From Methanobacterium sp964452085 (lineage in GTDB: Archaea; Methanobacteriota; Methanobacteria; Methanobacteriales; Methanobacteriaceae), in contig CAYVKL010000009.1 of assembly GCA_964452085.1 (NCBI GenBank), forward strand, positions 18,935 through 82,934: DNA of 64,000 nt, written 5' to 3'. A program made the translations under genes and the position numbers. This document shows positions 9,061-19,849 of this stretch, piece by piece. Within the stretch, counting starts at the first letter, position 1; each line of letters begins with the position of its first letter. The notes beneath the pieces were generated by a model. The model saw only the letters and a program-made list of their open reading frames with translations, was not told where the DNA came from and searched no databases.

Positions 9061-10632
9061 ATGACTTCTAAAATCGCCAGGGGAAGCCTAATCATGCTGA
9101 TTGGCTATTTTATTTTCCGTATTGGAGGTTATCTCTACCGTTTTGCCACAGCATACTTATTAGGCCCTGCCGGATTTGGTATACTCAACTTAGCCCTGCC
9201 TACACAGAGTATTTTAATCCAAGTAGCATCTGGGGGTATGCCACCAGCAATTGCCAAGCATGTATCTGAATATTCGGCTAAAAGCGAAGATGAAATGGTA
9301 AAACAGGTAATTCATACCTCTATTAAAATTGTAATTGTTCTTGGATTGTTTATGAGCATAGTTATCTATCTCATGGCAGAACCATTAGCTCTGGGACTGT
9401 TCCATAAACCTGAAGCTATACTACCTTTAAAGCTGGTTGCTTTAATAACACCTTTCAGTGTTCTGGTTGGAGTTTTCAGAGGTGCTTTTCAGGGTGTTTT
9501 CCAGATGGGAAACATTGTGATAACCAAGGCTTTTGAACAGGTTTTCATGATAAGCAGTGCCATTGCACTGATCTTACTGGGCTTTTATGTTGCTGGTGCA
9601 GTAATTGGAACTGCAATAGGTTTTGTTTTCTCAGCACTGGCTGGATACTATTTATATCGCAGGGGACTAGGTAAACGTCTTAAAAATGTGAATTTGACTT
9701 TTACCACAAAAGAGGAATTAGCTTTAGCCAAAGTTCTTCTTATTTTCGCATTTCCAGTTCTAATTACAGGACTTGCTGAGATTTTATTATTCGATTTAAT
9801 TGGAAATTACGTTGTCGGGGCTTATATGACCAGTGAACAACTTGGTTTCTTCGGTGCTGCAACCCCTGTGGCGCGATTACCTCTTATAATTTCCATGGCT
9901 GTTGCCACGGCGGTACTGCCTGCAACAGCTGAAGCAATGGGATTAAATAATAGGCATGTTCTCCAAAACTATGTAAATCAATCATATCGCTACGTGGCAC
10001 TGGTTGTTTTCCCCATGTCAGTTGGAACCATGGTTTTGGCAGCCCCCATCATGAAATTACTTTATATTAACCCAGTTTACATGAATGGAGCAGCAGCACT
10101 ACAAATTTTAGCAGCTGGAATGCTATTTTTCACAATTTACACAGTATCTTCCAGTATTGCTCAGGGATTAGGGAAACCTTACCTTCCAATGACAATTTTA
10201 GTTTTCGGAGTGATTTTCGATGTAGCTATGAGTATTTACCTGGTCCCTATTTACGGAATCACCGGAGCTGCAATGGCACTCACCATAACAGCTTTTCTCA
10301 TAATGACATCCATAGTCTGGAAAACTCTTCAAATTGCAGATGTTAAATTAAAAGTCATGGATATAGTAAAAATAATAATTGCAACAGGAATAATGGGAGC
10401 ATTACTTCTTCTAATCCCTCAAAGTATTCTTTTCTTACCTCTTCCTTTGAATTACATTGTTTTTGCAGGAATTATGCTTTTAGCTCTTATGGTATATATT
10501 GGAGCTTTAATACTTGTAGGTGGACTGAAAAAGAGCGATGTAAATGCTTTCAGTAAACTGGGTAATAAAGTAGGGCCATTGAAAAAGACATTTGATAGGA
10601 TATCTTCCTTCTTGGAAAGATTCGCCCACTAA
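9061..10632 (+). CDS. Oligosaccharide/lipid-linked glycan flippase (MOP superfamily, SpoVB/RfbX-like)
   Basis: The protein (523 residues from ATG 9061) is almost entirely hydrophobic with about 12-14 membrane segments. It begins with the family-typical SKIARGSLIMLIGYFIFRIGGYLYRF and contains LLGPAGFGILNLALP and MAVATAVLPATAEA. Members of the MOP superfamily (polysaccharide synthesis PF01943, MurJ/SpoVB) flip undecaprenyl- or dolichyl-linked sugars across the membrane. In a pseudomurein organism it could flip a wall precursor or an N-glycan or exopolysaccharide unit; the substrate cannot be told. An upstream in-frame TTG at 9049 is possible but ATG fits better. It stands alone with no glycosyltransferase next to it. 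Confidence 0.87.
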   Translation: MTSKIARGSLIMLIGYFIFRIGGYLYRFATAYLLGPAGFGILNLALPTQSILIQVASGGMPPAIAKHVSEYSAKSEDEMVKQVIHTSIKIVIVLGLFMSIVIYLMAEPLALGLFHKPEAILPLKLVALITPFSVLVGVFRGAFQGVFQMGNIVITKAFEQVFMISSAIALILLGFYVAGAVIGTAIGFVFSALAGYYLYRRGLGKRLKNVNLTFTTKEELALAKVLLIFAFPVLITGLAEILLFDLIGNYVVGAYMTSEQLGFFGAATPVARLPLIISMAVATAVLPATAEAMGLNNRHVLQNYVNQSYRYVALVVFPMSVGTMVLAAPIMKLLYINPVYMNGAAALQILAAGMLFFTIYTVSSSIAQGLGKPYLPMTILVFGVIFDVAMSIYLVPIYGITGAAMALTITAFLIMTSIVWKTLQIADVKLKVMDIVKIIIATGIMGALLLLIPQSILFLPLPLNYIVFAGIMLLALMVYIGALILVGGLKKSDVNAFSKLGNKVGPLKKTFDRISSFLERFAH

Positions 10633-10862
10633 TTATCAAAGAGCGGTGCAAAGTAAAAAAAACTTTAAATCTTTTTATAAAAATATCTTTGCAAGCCATA
10701 AATTTTTTAAAATGTTTAGTTTAAGCCTAAATCCATTTAAATACATTATTAAACTTCTAAAAATTCTTTTTTAAATATTAAATTATTTTTAAACCAATAA
10801 GCATGGTTTGAAAAATATTTGTCCTACATTATTTTTGCAATCAATAACAAATATTAATATAC

Positions 10863-12107
10863 ATGATTATTGTCAGGGGAATCGGAACTAGTTCCTACGT
10901 AGGAGTAGGGCATGTTAAGAAGATAAAAGAGGATGAAGATCTCCTCAAACTTAAAGGAGGGGAGATAGTAGTTTTATCCCGAGCTTCAAGGGACATGCTA
11001 TCCCATCTTCACCGGGCTGGTGGGGTGGTCACAGATTATGGTGGTATTACCAGTCATGTGGCAATTGTTCTCCGTGAGATGAAAGTACCATGTGTGGTGG
11101 GAACCGGTGATGGAACTCAAAAACTTAAAGAAGGAATCATAGTAACTGTTGATGGTAAAACAGGCAACATATATGATGGATTTATTGAAAGAGAAGCAAA
11201 ATCTGATTTTCATGAAATATACAATCCAGCCACGCCCATTAAAGTTAACATTAATATTCCTGAAATTGCATCTAAAGTAGCACCCTGGGCTGATGGTGTG
11301 GGATCCATCCGAATTGAAAATAGTATAATCCGCACGGGAAAACACCCCCAAGTACTCCTGAAAGAGGGAAAACTCAGTAAAGTCATTGAAGACTCTGTAA
11401 GAATCATAGCAGATGCATTTCATCCAAAACCTGTATGGTTTCGCACATTTGACATCCCCACTGATGAATTGAAACGTTTAGAGGGTGGAAACATTGAACT
11501 AGATGAAGAGAACCCATTAATAGGTCTTAGGGGTATTCATAAAGATCTTCATAATCCAGAAATCCTGAAAGCAGAATTTGAAGCAATATCAAAACTTATA
11601 GATGATGGATATGATAATTTAGGGATTAAAATACCTCTGGTGCGTGATGTTTCCGAATATAAAGAAGCCAAAAATATTTTAGGCGAGACTGGAATCAAAC
11701 CTCACCGTGACCTGCCAGTAGGGGCATCTATTGAAACACCCTCAGCAGCTTTAACAATGGATGAATTTATAAGAGAAGGTGTTGATTTTGTGACGTTAGG
11801 AATGAGCGACATGGCCATGTGTGCACTGGCAGTGGACCGTAGAGGGGTTAAAGTGGCTAAACACTTCAACCTTACCCACTCAGCAGTCTTAAAAATGATG
11901 GAAATGGTGATAGATAAATGTCAGGTGAATGGTATTGAGAGCTGTATTTGCGGCCATGCAGGCTCAGATCCCGCTATTGTGCGCTGGTTAATAGAAGCTG
12001 GCATTGGCTCCATATCAACCAATCCGGACCAAATTCTTAAGATACGTAAAGTGGTTACTATAGTTGAAAAAACCATAATTAATAAGGGGTTTAGTCAGTT
12101 GAATTGA
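10863..12107 (+). CDS. Two-domain PEP-utilizing enzyme lacking the ATP-grasp domain
   Basis: The 414-residue protein joins a phosphohistidine swivelling domain (residues 1-110; catalytic His65 in GGITSHVAIVLREMKVPCVVG) to a PEP-utilizing TIM barrel (about 125-405) with the active-site Cys363 in CGHAGSDP and SISTNPDQ near the C-terminus. PEP synthase and PPDK have these two domains after an N-terminal ATP/nucleotide-binding domain of ~330 residues, which is missing here. The protein could be half of a split PEP synthase working with a separately encoded ATP-grasp subunit, or a phosphotransferase resembling PTS enzyme I. Pyruvate-to-PEP conversion is central to methanogen anabolism. No ribosome-binding site precedes ATG 10863, so the transcript may be leaderless. 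No partner gene adjoins it. Confidence 0.8.
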   Translation: MIIVRGIGTSSYVGVGHVKKIKEDEDLLKLKGGEIVVLSRASRDMLSHLHRAGGVVTDYGGITSHVAIVLREMKVPCVVGTGDGTQKLKEGIIVTVDGKTGNIYDGFIEREAKSDFHEIYNPATPIKVNINIPEIASKVAPWADGVGSIRIENSIIRTGKHPQVLLKEGKLSKVIEDSVRIIADAFHPKPVWFRTFDIPTDELKRLEGGNIELDEENPLIGLRGIHKDLHNPEILKAEFEAISKLIDDGYDNLGIKIPLVRDVSEYKEAKNILGETGIKPHRDLPVGASIETPSAALTMDEFIREGVDFVTLGMSDMAMCALAVDRRGVKVAKHFNLTHSAVLKMMEMVIDKCQVNGIESCICGHAGSDPAIVRWLIEAGIGSISTNPDQILKIRKVVTIVEKTIINKGFSQLN

Positions 12108-12134
12108 AATATTAGTAAAAATTAAATATGCATA

Positions 12135-12851
12135 TCACTTTTTCTCATAAACCAAGGCTTTTTCAAAGTTTAAAGTACCTTTATACAGCGCTGAACCAAT
12201 AACTACACCATATGCGTCTGTTTTGCTTAATAAAGCCACATCTTCCAAGCTACTTACTCCTCCGGAATATACTACTGGTATGTTAATTTTTTCAAGAAGT
12301 TCAAGGAGAGGTTCAACCCGGAATCCTCCAAGAAGTCCTTCATGATCCACATTGGTGAATAATATCCCACCTGCTCCTTTTTCTTCCATTATTTTTCCCA
12401 TTTCAGGGGCGGTTTTGTCTGTTTTTTCTGTCCATCCCCTAACCACTACCTTGGAGTCTTTACTATCCAGGGCCACCATAATTCTTTCACTTCCAAATTC
12501 ACTGGACAGACTTTTTACCGTATCAGGGCTCTTGATGGCTAAGGTTCCCAGTATTATCCGGTCAACACCCATTTCCAGTAAATTAATGGCATCTTTCATG
12601 GTTCTGATACCCCCACCCATTTGAACAGGTATGGAGACTTCTTTAACTACCTCTTCCACCACTTTTAGGTTAGCACCTTCTTCCAGTGCTCCGCCAAGGT
12701 CAATTACGTGTAAAACACTGGCTCCTCTTTCTTCCCATCCACGAGCAATCTCAGCAGGATTATCAAGAATAATTTGCTCTGTACCTGGTTTTCCCTGTAC
12801 TAATTGAACGCATTTGCCGTTTTTAATATCAACTGCAGGAATTATAAACAT
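12135..12851 (-). CDS. hisA: Phosphoribosylformimino-AICAR ribonucleotide isomerase (histidine biosynthesis)
   Basis: HisA catalyses the Amadori isomerisation of ProFAR to PRFAR, the fourth step of histidine synthesis. The (beta/alpha)8 barrel shows both half-barrel phosphate sites and the catalytic aspartates Asp8 (IIPAVDIKNGKCV) and Asp129 (VALDSKDSKVV), with QMGGGIR and YSGGVSS loops. Length (238 residues) is normal. The open frame extends to a GTG at 12869, but AGAGG six bases before ATG 12851 and the family N-terminus (MFIIPAVD) fix the start at 12851. It is transcribed alone, convergent with the PEP-utilizing gene. Confidence 0.95.
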   Translation of the reverse strand: MFIIPAVDIKNGKCVQLVQGKPGTEQIILDNPAEIARGWEERGASVLHVIDLGGALEEGANLKVVEEVVKEVSIPVQMGGGIRTMKDAINLLEMGVDRIILGTLAIKSPDTVKSLSSEFGSERIMVALDSKDSKVVVRGWTEKTDKTAPEMGKIMEEKGAGGILFTNVDHEGLLGGFRVEPLLELLEKINIPVVYSGGVSSLEDVALLSKTDAYGVVIGSALYKGTLNFEKALVYEKK

Positions 12852-12877
12852 ATTATAGCCTCTAATCACGATCTGTA

Positions 12878-13020
12878 AAATGATTTTCAGATTATATCCT
12901 AATATTAACCAATATTTTCAAATTATACTCAGAGTCTCAGTTAATTTTCCTAGTATTTTCAGATTATACTCCGAGTATTCTCAGTTATTACTTAGTATTT
13001 TAGATTATGTCTTAGTAATT
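12878..13020. repeat. Degenerate ~42-bp tandem repeats upstream of hisA
   Basis: The phrase TATTTTCAGATTATACTCnGAG recurs in about four drifting copies (starting near 12879, 12911, 12952 and 12997). It lies between the divergent hisA and truA genes and overlaps the hisA promoter region. The copies differ at many positions, so this is an old expansion. Confidence 0.5.
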
Positions 13021-13121
13021 ATGTATACATATTGAAGTAAAGAATATGCTGAATATTATTTATCGCTTAAAGTTAAATTGTAGATTATAAATTACCTTTA
13101 AAATTATTCAAGGATGTTAAT

Positions 13122-13949
13122 ATGATTAGAGTGGCTTTAAAACTGGCATATATAGGTACAGATTTTTATGGATTCCAGAGACAGCCAGATCTACGTACTG
13201 TAGAAGGGGAATTATTAAAGGCTCTGGAAGAAGCGGAAATAATAACCAACCTGGGACAATCTAACTATTCCATTGCAGGGCGAACTGATCGTGGAGTTCA
13301 TGCATTGGGAAATGTTATCTCCTTTCGCTCGGAGAAAATACCCATAATAAATCAGATAAATGACCTTTTACCTAACGATATAAGGATTATTGGATCTGCT
13401 CAGGTACCACTGGGGTTTAAAACTAGATTCGCACATCGAAGACATTACCGCTATGTATTATGTAAAGATCCATGGGATGTGGAGTTGGAGACTGATAATA
13501 TGCAGGAAGCTGCCTATTTACTGGAGGGTAAACATAATTTCATTAATTTTTCCAAGAGAAATGAGCGGAATCCTGTACGTAATGTGGAAAGTGTGGTGGT
13601 AAGTCCTGGAAAGCAGGTATGCATAGTGGATGTGGTAGGGGAGAGTTTCCTGTGGAATATGGTTAGAAAGATGATTGCTGTTCTGTTAAGTGTGGGTAAA
13701 GGTGAACTTGAGGTTGATGATGTTCGAAGATTTCTGGATCCTCAAAAAAATGCAGCAATAACTCCCATGCCACCTGAAAGTCTGATATTGATGGATGTTT
13801 TTTATGAGGGTGTGCAGTTTAAAGAGGATGAATATGCGAGGTTTAGATTTTCAAAGGCCTTGAGTGAAGAGTGCCGAAATCATCAGAGGATAGTTTCTGC
13901 AACAGAAGAGATGATTAGGGCTTTAAATCAGGATTATCCAATCAGATGA
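13122..13949 (+). CDS. truA: tRNA pseudouridine(38-40) synthase
   Basis: TruA isomerises uridines 38-40 in the anticodon arm of tRNAs. The 275-residue protein has the YIGTDFYGFQRQP N-terminal strand and the catalytic AGRTDRGVHALGNV motif (Asp56), then RFAHRRHYRYVL and SFLWNMVRKMIAVLL, which line the RNA cleft. Length is normal for the family. ATG 13122 agrees with homologues; only a weak AAGGATG-like purine tract precedes it. Its stop codon lies inside the first unit of the tandem repeat that follows. Confidence 0.95.
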   Translation: MIRVALKLAYIGTDFYGFQRQPDLRTVEGELLKALEEAEIITNLGQSNYSIAGRTDRGVHALGNVISFRSEKIPIINQINDLLPNDIRIIGSAQVPLGFKTRFAHRRHYRYVLCKDPWDVELETDNMQEAAYLLEGKHNFINFSKRNERNPVRNVESVVVSPGKQVCIVDVVGESFLWNMVRKMIAVLLSVGKGELEVDDVRRFLDPQKNAAITPMPPESLILMDVFYEGVQFKEDEYARFRFSKALSEECRNHQRIVSATEEMIRALNQDYPIR

Positions 13950-14094
13950 TTAGGGTTTGATTCAGGTTTATTTCAATTAGATGTTTCGGGTTTTGATTCA
14001 GGTTTATTTCAATTAGATGTTTAGGGTTTTGATTCAGGTTTATTTCAATTAGATGTTTAGGGTTATTCAGGGTTATTCAATCAGATGATTAGGG
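13940..14094. repeat. 36-bp tandem repeat starting at the truA stop codon
   Basis: The unit ATGTTTAGGGTTTTGATTCAGG plus TTTATTTCAATTAG (36 bases) occurs about 3.3 times in near-perfect copies (13948-13980, 13981-14016, 14017-14052, then partial). The array is bounded on both sides by the same phrase ATCAGATGATTAGGG (13941 and 14080), which in the first case includes the truA stop codon. The last truA codons therefore appear twice. Confidence 0.85.
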
Positions 14095-14220
14095 AATAAC
14101 TCTTTAAAACCTTTAATTTTTTTTTTTATTCTTCTTCACTGGCTGATGACAACAAAAAAATAAATACTAACAAAAACAAAGATTAACCAGTTAATAGTAA
14201 GAATTAGAGCTAGTATCCAA

Positions 14221-14234
14221 AAGGAGGAAATAGT

Positions 14235-14237
<3 letters not shown>
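14221..14237 (+). promoter_or_regulatory. Strong Shine-Dalgarno and CTG start of the DUF460 gene
   Basis: AAGGAGG at 14221-14227 is the strongest ribosome-binding site in this region. Seven bases further lies an in-frame CTG at 14235. No ATG, GTG or TTG occurs in this frame until ATG 14346, which would delete the conserved GIIVGLDPG strand. Confidence 0.65.
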
Positions 14238-15662
<1,425 letters not shown>

Positions 15663-15730
15663 ATCGTTTGTTATTCAAATATTTTAACTTAATTCATCAT
15701 AATACATTATATATGAATTTATTTTTCGCA

Positions 15731-15785
15731 AATACTAATATTCACAATACTAATATAAAAATACTAATTCAAAAATACTAATAAT
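15731..15785. repeat. Short AATACTAAT direct repeats
   Basis: The motif AATACTAAT occurs four times within about 55 bases of the spacer between the DUF460 gene and wecB. The rest of the 292-bp spacer is AT-rich with no visible gene. Confidence 0.5.
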
Positions 15786-15954
15786 TAATGTTCTATATAT
15801 TCACATACATCTTAGTTGTATAGCAATATTAAAAGATAGATGAATTAATCTTTTAATAAATAATCTCATTTATTAAAGATATTCAAATGTTAAAATAAGT
15901 TAAATTGTTTGAGACTGTATTGTTTTATCATAATAAGTTGAGGGTAGTGAAGAG

Positions 15955-17259
15955 ATGAAAATCGCATTTATTATAGGTACCCGGCCTGAAATCATTAAAA
16001 TGTCCCCTTTAATTGATGAAGTTGATAAAAGAGGAATAGATTATATTTTAATACATACAGGTCAGCATTATGACTTTGAAATGTCCCAGCAGTTTTTCAT
16101 GGATCTTGAACTAAAAGAACCTGACTATAACATAGGTGTTGGATCAGATTCTCATGGAAAGCAAACTGCAACCATGATGGAAGGGATTGAAAAAGTTTTA
16201 GTGTCTGAAAAACCGGATATTGTCCTGGTTCAGGGTGATACCAACGCTGTTTTAGCTGGTGCCCTGGTTGCAGCTAAATTACATATAGCTGTGGGTCATG
16301 TGGAGGCTGGACTTCGTTCATATGATAAGACCATGCCTGAGGAGATTAACAGGATGATGGCAGATGTGTGTACAAACCTGTTTTTCGTACCTACTGAAGA
16401 AACTGCAGTCAACCTGCTTTTTGAGGGAATATCTCCTGGAGAAATATTTATCACCGGCAATACAGTGGTGGATGCTTGTCACAGAAACCTAAAAATTGCC
16501 CAAAAAAATTCCAATATAATGAAAAAACTGGAACTGGAAGGGGATATTTTATCATTAACATTGCATCGGGCTGAAAATGTTGATGATAGGGAGAGACTGG
16601 AAAACATAATTCAAGCATTACTTGAGATTCAAAACCTCACAATTGTCTTCCCAGCACACCCTCGTACTGTGAAAACTCTTAAAGAATTTGGAATGTATTC
16701 CAAGCTTGAAAAAGCACCTCACATCCGGATGATTAAACCAATTGGCTATCTGGATTTTTTGATCCTCCAATCTCATTCTAAACTCATGATGACCGATTCA
16801 GGTGGTATTCAGGAAGAAGCAATAACTCTTAATATTCCCTGTTTAACTCTCAGATACAACACTGAACGGCCAGAAACCGTTCATGCCGGGGGGAACATCC
16901 TGGTGGGATCAGATACTCACAAAATACTTAGAAGTGTAGATGAAATAATAGCTGACGATGAAATCTACAGTAGAATGAAGAATGCACCGAATCCATATGG
17001 TGACGGCAAAGCATCTGAAAAAATACTTGAAGCTATTTTAGGCGCATATAATGAGGGTAAACTTGTAATCAAACCTCCTGAAGAGATAGAAGGGGAAAAA
17101 TCCAGAAAATTATTATCCATTAACGAAAAAATCACAGTTGCAGAATTTGAAAATAAAAATCCCAAAAGTACAGTAAATATAGTTTTTGAGGATAGCAATC
17201 CTTCTTATCCTTTTCCCGACCTTTCACTTCAAGGTAAATCAATAATTATTTCAGATTAA
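15955..17259 (+). CDS. wecB: UDP-N-acetylglucosamine 2-epimerase (non-hydrolysing)
   Basis: WecB interconverts UDP-GlcNAc and UDP-ManNAc. The GT-B fold shows IIGTRPEIIKMSP, HTGQHYDFEMSQ, HVEAGLRSYDKTMPEEINR and the UDP-binding MTDSGGIQEEA. The core ends near residue 365; about 70 extra residues follow (from KLVIKPPEEIEGEK), without recognisable domains, making the protein longer than the usual 360-380. ATG 15955 follows GAGGGTAGTGAAGAG. Together with wecC 240 bases downstream it makes UDP-ManNAcA, used in archaeal glycans and in N-glycan synthesis. Confidence 0.95.
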   Translation: MKIAFIIGTRPEIIKMSPLIDEVDKRGIDYILIHTGQHYDFEMSQQFFMDLELKEPDYNIGVGSDSHGKQTATMMEGIEKVLVSEKPDIVLVQGDTNAVLAGALVAAKLHIAVGHVEAGLRSYDKTMPEEINRMMADVCTNLFFVPTEETAVNLLFEGISPGEIFITGNTVVDACHRNLKIAQKNSNIMKKLELEGDILSLTLHRAENVDDRERLENIIQALLEIQNLTIVFPAHPRTVKTLKEFGMYSKLEKAPHIRMIKPIGYLDFLILQSHSKLMMTDSGGIQEEAITLNIPCLTLRYNTERPETVHAGGNILVGSDTHKILRSVDEIIADDEIYSRMKNAPNPYGDGKASEKILEAILGAYNEGKLVIKPPEEIEGEKSRKLLSINEKITVAEFENKNPKSTVNIVFEDSNPSYPFPDLSLQGKSIIISD

Positions 17260-17534
17260 GGTGAATGCTATTAATCTTTGAGAAAAAATTGTTTTAATTA
17301 ATTTAAGACAAGTTTTAATAAAGTTTCATTCTTTGTCATCATTGAAAGTTAGAAAAAAACAAAAACATAATATAATCTAATGGCAAAGAAGATTTGATGG
17401 AACGGATTTGAATTGGAATTTTTCAGATTAATATTTTCAAATACAATTCAAAATTTATTAACCTAGTAATATCATTGTAAAATTTAAAAAACTGTTTGTT
17501 TAAGGTTATACTGTTGATTAAGAAGGGAAATATA

Positions 17535-18836
17535 ATGATTAAAGAAGATTCATCTATAGCAATATTTGGTTTGGGTCACATGGGGCTTCCAACTGCGGTC
17601 TTACTGGCTCAAAGTGGTTTGAAAGTGTTGGGGGTTGATATAAACAATAAAATTGTTGAAAGTGTTAACTCAGGCCAATCTCCTATAATGGAACCCGGCT
17701 TGGATGAAATGGTTAAAAAAGCAGTTGAAGATGGACTTCTTTCTGCAACCAGTAATATGAAAGATGCAGTTGAAATGTCCCAAATAATCATGATCATAGT
17801 TCCCACTCCGGTGGATGAACATAAAAAATCCGATCTCAGCGCAGTCATATCTGCTTCTAAATCTATTAGTATGGGATTAAAGAAAGATGATCTGGTAATA
17901 ATTGAAAGTACTGTACCACCAGGCACCTGTGAAAATATAGTTATTCCTTTACTGGAAGAAAGCGGACTTGTAGCTGGAGAAGACTTCAAAGTAGCTTACA
18001 CTCCAGAAAGAGCACTTCCAAATAACACTTTATATGAAATGACCCATAATGCTCGTGTAATAGGGGGAATTGATCTAAAAAGCACTCAAATGGCTGCTTC
18101 TTTATATGAGCGGATAACCAAGGGGGAAATCATCATGGTACATAACCTGGTGACAGCAGAAATGGTTAAATTAATGGAAAACACTTACCGTGATACCAAT
18201 ATTGCCCTGGCCAATGAAATGGCTTTAGTATGTGGTGCATTAGGTGTGGATTCCATAGAAGCTATAAATGCTGCTAATCATCACCCCAGAGTTAATATAC
18301 ACACACCCGGGCCTGGTGTAGGGGGCCATTGTCTATCAATTGATCCTTATTTTATTGTGGAAACTGCCCATGACAATGGGGTGGAAACACCTCTCATAAA
18401 AACATCGAGGGACGTAAATGAGAGAATGCCCGGTCATGTTGCTAAAATAATAGAAAAAACTTTGGAAGATTCCGGTAAAACCATTGAAGGATCAATAGTG
18501 GGAGTTTTAGGAGTGGCTTATAAAGCAAACGTGGCTGATGCAAGAGAAACACCTGCAAAGCCTTTAATAAAAGATTTAATCAATAAAGGAGCAGTTGTAT
18601 TAGTCAACGATCCGTATGTGCCGCCAGAAATTATAAAATCTTGGGGGGCTGAAATTGTGGACCTAAAATCCGCTCTTTCTAGTGATTGTGTTGTTTTGGT
18701 TACTGATCATGATATTTACCGGGAAATCAAACCTTCCATGATTAAAAATGGCTTATTGGTGTGCACCCGACCCGTACTCGACAAGGAAAAATTCGAGAAG
18801 GGTGGTGTGACTTTTAAGGGAGTTGGAAGGTCTTGA
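17535..18836 (+). CDS. wecC: UDP-N-acetyl-D-mannosamine dehydrogenase
   Basis: WecC oxidises UDP-ManNAc twice with NAD to UDP-ManNAcA. The 433-residue protein has the nucleotide-binding IAIFGLGHMGLPTA, ESTVPPGTCE, the catalytic cysteine in GPGVGGHCLSIDPYF and the C-terminal LGVAYKANVADARETP of the UDP-sugar dehydrogenase family. An in-frame TTG at 17496 exists, but AAGGGA seven bases before ATG 17535 and the protein family set the start there. The stop overlaps the TTG start of mfnD by four bases, so the genes are translationally coupled. Working with wecB just upstream is clear. Confidence 0.94.
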   Translation: MIKEDSSIAIFGLGHMGLPTAVLLAQSGLKVLGVDINNKIVESVNSGQSPIMEPGLDEMVKKAVEDGLLSATSNMKDAVEMSQIIMIIVPTPVDEHKKSDLSAVISASKSISMGLKKDDLVIIESTVPPGTCENIVIPLLEESGLVAGEDFKVAYTPERALPNNTLYEMTHNARVIGGIDLKSTQMAASLYERITKGEIIMVHNLVTAEMVKLMENTYRDTNIALANEMALVCGALGVDSIEAINAANHHPRVNIHTPGPGVGGHCLSIDPYFIVETAHDNGVETPLIKTSRDVNERMPGHVAKIIEKTLEDSGKTIEGSIVGVLGVAYKANVADARETPAKPLIKDLINKGAVVLVNDPYVPPEIIKSWGAEIVDLKSALSSDCVVLVTDHDIYREIKPSMIKNGLLVCTRPVLDKEKFEKGGVTFKGVGRS

Positions 18837-19849
18837 ATTTACTTATTTTTGAATACGCCACTGCAATGGGAATTAGAGACCCATCATTAACTGTAGAAGG
18901 CCAGGCCATATTACAAGGCATTGCCAGTGATTTGGAGGGGCTGCCTGCCAGCTTTTTAATCTCCAAAAATTCTGACCCCCTTGATGATGGGAATTGCCAA
19001 CCTATAGAAATTGAAGGGGATCTGAATGAATGGATTGAAGAAAATATCCAATATTATGATTTTTGTTTGCCAGTAGCTCCTGAAGAAGATTTTATTCTGT
19101 ATAAATTAACCCGATTAATTGAAGATAAAGGAGTTAAAATTGTAGGATCTTCCTCCGATGCTGTATATACTTGCTCTGATAAGTATATCACTTATAAAAC
19201 TCTAAAAAATAAAGTTCCCATCATTCCTACCATTAAGATCCCCTGGGAAGAGATGGAATCATATTATTATAATTTTTCAGATGGAAAAAAGGTAGTTAAA
19301 CCTGCCGATGGGGTGTCATGTTCTGCAGTACAAATTGTTGATTCTTTAAAATCATTCCAAAAAGCTGCTAAGAAAGTGCGGGATGTAAGTTCTCACCCCT
19401 ACTTTTTACTACAGGAATGGGCAGAGGGGAGCAGCGTCAGCGTCAGCTTACTTACCAATGGAAAAAAAGCCATTCCTTTGAGTTTAAATCAGCAAAATGT
19501 AAGCATAAATAATGGAAAAATAAACTACAACGGTGGAAAAGTTCCTCTAAATCATCCTAAAGAAAATGAAGCCAAAGCCATAGCAAAAAAAGCAATAGAA
19601 TCTATGAAGGGGTTGAAAGGTTTTGTTGGTGTGGATCTGATTATTGGTGATGAAGTGCAGCTGGTTGAGATCAACTCTAGAATCACCACTCCTTATGTGG
19701 CTCTAAGAAAAATGCTTGAATTTAATTTAGGAGCGGCGATTACAGATTCTGCCCAGGGAATTCTCCCGGAAGAGGGAATAGTTAATTTAAAGGGGGAAGT
19801 TGAATTCAAAAAAGAGAAAAATCATCTACAATTAAAGGTGATAAGGTGA
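18833..19849 (+). CDS. mfnD: Tyramine-L-glutamate ligase (ATP-grasp), methanofuran biosynthesis
   Basis: MfnD joins tyramine to the gamma-carboxyl of glutamate, an early step of methanofuran synthesis (characterised as MJ0815). The 338-residue ATP-grasp protein begins MNLLIFEYATAMGI, as in the family, and carries VVKPADGVSCSAVQ, LLQEWAEGSSVSVSLL and the metal-binding VQLVEINSRITTPYV. TTG is the start, overlapping the wecC stop (TTGA). Its own end overlaps the start of mfnF (GTGA), which confirms the pathway assignment because the next gene acts in the same cofactor route. Confidence 0.9.
   Translation: MNLLIFEYATAMGIRDPSLTVEGQAILQGIASDLEGLPASFLISKNSDPLDDGNCQPIEIEGDLNEWIEENIQYYDFCLPVAPEEDFILYKLTRLIEDKGVKIVGSSSDAVYTCSDKYITYKTLKNKVPIIPTIKIPWEEMESYYYNFSDGKKVVKPADGVSCSAVQIVDSLKSFQKAAKKVRDVSSHPYFLLQEWAEGSSVSVSLLTNGKKAIPLSLNQQNVSINNGKINYNGGKVPLNHPKENEAKAIAKKAIESMKGLKGFVGVDLIIGDEVQLVEINSRITTPYVALRKMLEFNLGAAITDSAQGILPEEGIVNLKGEVEFKKEKNHLQLKVIR

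Noticed and set aside
10592..10774. 60-codon frame at the end of the flippase gene
   Set aside because: It overlaps the flippase, is Phe/Lys-rich from AT-rich sequence and lacks a start signal.
13940..14094. CRISPR array or telomere-like repeat (TTAGGG)
   Set aside because: Units are contiguous with no spacers, and there is no cas gene; TTAGGG occurs only within the 36-bp unit and is chance.
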